Positions 32,423-33,115 of a stretch of DNA of 33,115 nt are shown here, one piece after another. The stretch is taken from positions 1 to 33,115 of the forward strand of contig JBDLRN010000063.1 in the NCBI GenBank assembly GCA_039800005.1. Direction: 5' to 3'. This DNA is from Casp-actino8 sp039800005. Lineage in GTDB: Bacteria > Actinomycetota > Acidimicrobiia > Acidimicrobiales > Ilumatobacteraceae. Every line of letters begins with the position of its first letter. The stretch's first letter is position 1. Both the position numbers and the translations under genes were made by a program. The notes beneath the pieces were generated by a model, which saw only the letters and a list, made by a program, of their open reading frames with translations, made no database searches and was not told the origin of the DNA.

Positions 32423-32842
32423 ATGGCGATGCACCCCATCAAGAACTTCCTGGGCGAATTCAAGGAGTTCATCAACCGCGGCAACCTGCTGGTGGTGGCC
32501 ATCGGTTTCGTGATGGGAGCCACCTTCACCGGACTCGTGACCGCCTTGGTCGAGAACGTGATCATGCCGATCGTGGCCATCCCGTTCGGCAAGCCGAATT
32601 TCGACGGTGTGTTCATCCTGCGGGTCAATGACGCCGAAGTGCGTTTCGGAGCGTTTCTCACGGTGGCCGTGACGTTCGTTCTCGTCGCCTTCGTGCTCTT
32701 CTTGATCATGAAGGTGTACAACCGGGCGATGGCCACCCGAGAAGCTGACGCGCCGGCTCGCACGTCGCCCTCCGAAATCGATCTGCTCACCGAGATTCGC
32801 GACGAACTGCGCGCTCGTCGCGCCGGTGGCGAGCCCACGTGA
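32423..32842 (+). CDS. mscL: Large-conductance mechanosensitive channel
   Basis: A 139-residue MscL. The N-terminal amphipathic helix MHPIKNFLGEFKEFINRGNL leads to TM1 (VVAIGFVMGATFTGLVTALVENVIMPIVA), then a periplasmic loop and TM2 (FLTVAVTFVLVAFVLFLIMKVYN), and a charged C-terminal helix (SEIDLLTEIRDELRARR). The pentameric inner-membrane channel opens on high membrane tension to release solutes during osmotic downshock. It is coupled by a GTGA overlap to the lipoprotein gene. Confidence 0.96.
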   Translation: MAMHPIKNFLGEFKEFINRGNLLVVAIGFVMGATFTGLVTALVENVIMPIVAIPFGKPNFDGVFILRVNDAEVRFGAFLTVAVTFVLVAFVLFLIMKVYNRAMATREADAPARTSPSEIDLLTEIRDELRARRAGGEPT

Positions 32843-33115
32843 TCCGACGCGGCCGACGTCGGTTCCTCGCGCGAATGGCCGGTTGGGTCGTCGTCGCCGG
32901 ATCGCTGGTCGCCTGTTCGTCGCCGTCCCCGTCCGCGTCCGTCGAGACAAAGGTGACGGTCGACGTTCCGGTCACGCTGGCCGGTGTGGGTTCGCTCCCG
33001 CCTCTCGGTCTCCTGCCGATGGGACTCGGCGGTTCGGCGAACACGTTCCCGAACGGGGAATCGGTGCCACGACAATCGTCGACGGTGGGGGATGCGGCCG
33101 AAGGTCCGCGCATTC
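32839..33115 (+). CDS. Tat-type lipoprotein, N-terminal fragment
   Basis: The gene begins at GTG 32839, overlapping the mscL stop, and runs off the right edge; 92 codons are visible. The N-terminus has RRGRRRFLARM, a twin-arginine-like motif, followed by a hydrophobic segment (AGWVVVAGSLVAC) and a lipobox LVAC, then a Ser/Pro-rich stretch. This predicts export, perhaps by Tat, and lipid attachment at the Cys. The mature part so far is low in recognisable motifs (TLAGVGSLPPLGLLPMGLGG), so no function can be given. Confidence 0.7.
   Translation, partial: MIRRGRRRFLARMAGWVVVAGSLVACSSPSPSASVETKVTVDVPVTLAGVGSLPPLGLLPMGLGGSANTFPNGESVPRQSSTVGDAAEGPRI

Overview
The window is GC-rich, densely packed bacterial DNA with many GTG starts, 4-base ATGA/GTGA gene overlaps, an F420-type luciferase-like oxidoreductase and many acyl-CoA and short-chain dehydrogenase genes. 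This points to a high-GC actinobacterium. Frequent start codons lying 6-7 bases after a NANNNT hexamer (leaderless-type promoters) also fit. An Acidimicrobiia-like or Mycobacteriales-like host is my inference; no rRNA or tRNA gene is present to settle it. I see no insertion sequence, CRISPR array, tRNA or prophage gene. No gene-free stretch exceeds about 100 bases.

The theme is steroid (cholesterol-like) catabolism. Positions 1-9.8 kb look like a side-chain and acyl-CoA module: the end of a thiolase/SCPx-like gene, an EchA19-like enoyl-CoA hydratase divergent from a FadD19-like steroid-CoA ligase, an alpha-methylacyl-CoA racemase overlapping the ligase, several SDRs, two EthD-like barrel proteins, an NAD-dependent epimerase/3beta-HSD-like protein, and a phosphotransferase paired with a SnoaL-like protein. 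One SDR lacks most of its cofactor region and its catalytic lysine, and overlaps a complete SDR.

Positions 10.3-16.6 kb carry a molybdopterin/4Fe-4S oxidoreductase, an orphan solute-binding lipoprotein, a CYP142-like P450 and a second acyl-CoA ligase. Positions 16.6-25.4 kb hold the clearest pathway signature: a tightly overlapping leftward operon echA20-ipdA-ipdB-ipdC followed by MaoC hydratase, SDR, MFS transporter and thioesterase, with a Rieske oxygenase and the ligase further on. A divergent SDR lies upstream of echA20. The echA20-ipdABC order and the divergent SDR match the Rv3549c-Rv3553 arrangement of Mycobacterium tuberculosis, where these enzymes open steroid rings C and D. A 17-base palindrome sits over the -35 region of the echA20 promoter.

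Positions 25.4-33.1 kb become mixed: an acetylpolyamine amidohydrolase/HDAC-family protein, a luciferase-like oxidoreductase with an alpha/beta hydrolase, a small membrane protein, another SDR with a DUF952 protein, an amidase, an EntS-type MFS protein, mscL, and the start of a Tat-type lipoprotein that runs off the right edge. No transcriptional regulator gene is encoded in the window, so any KstR/KstR2-like control must come from elsewhere.
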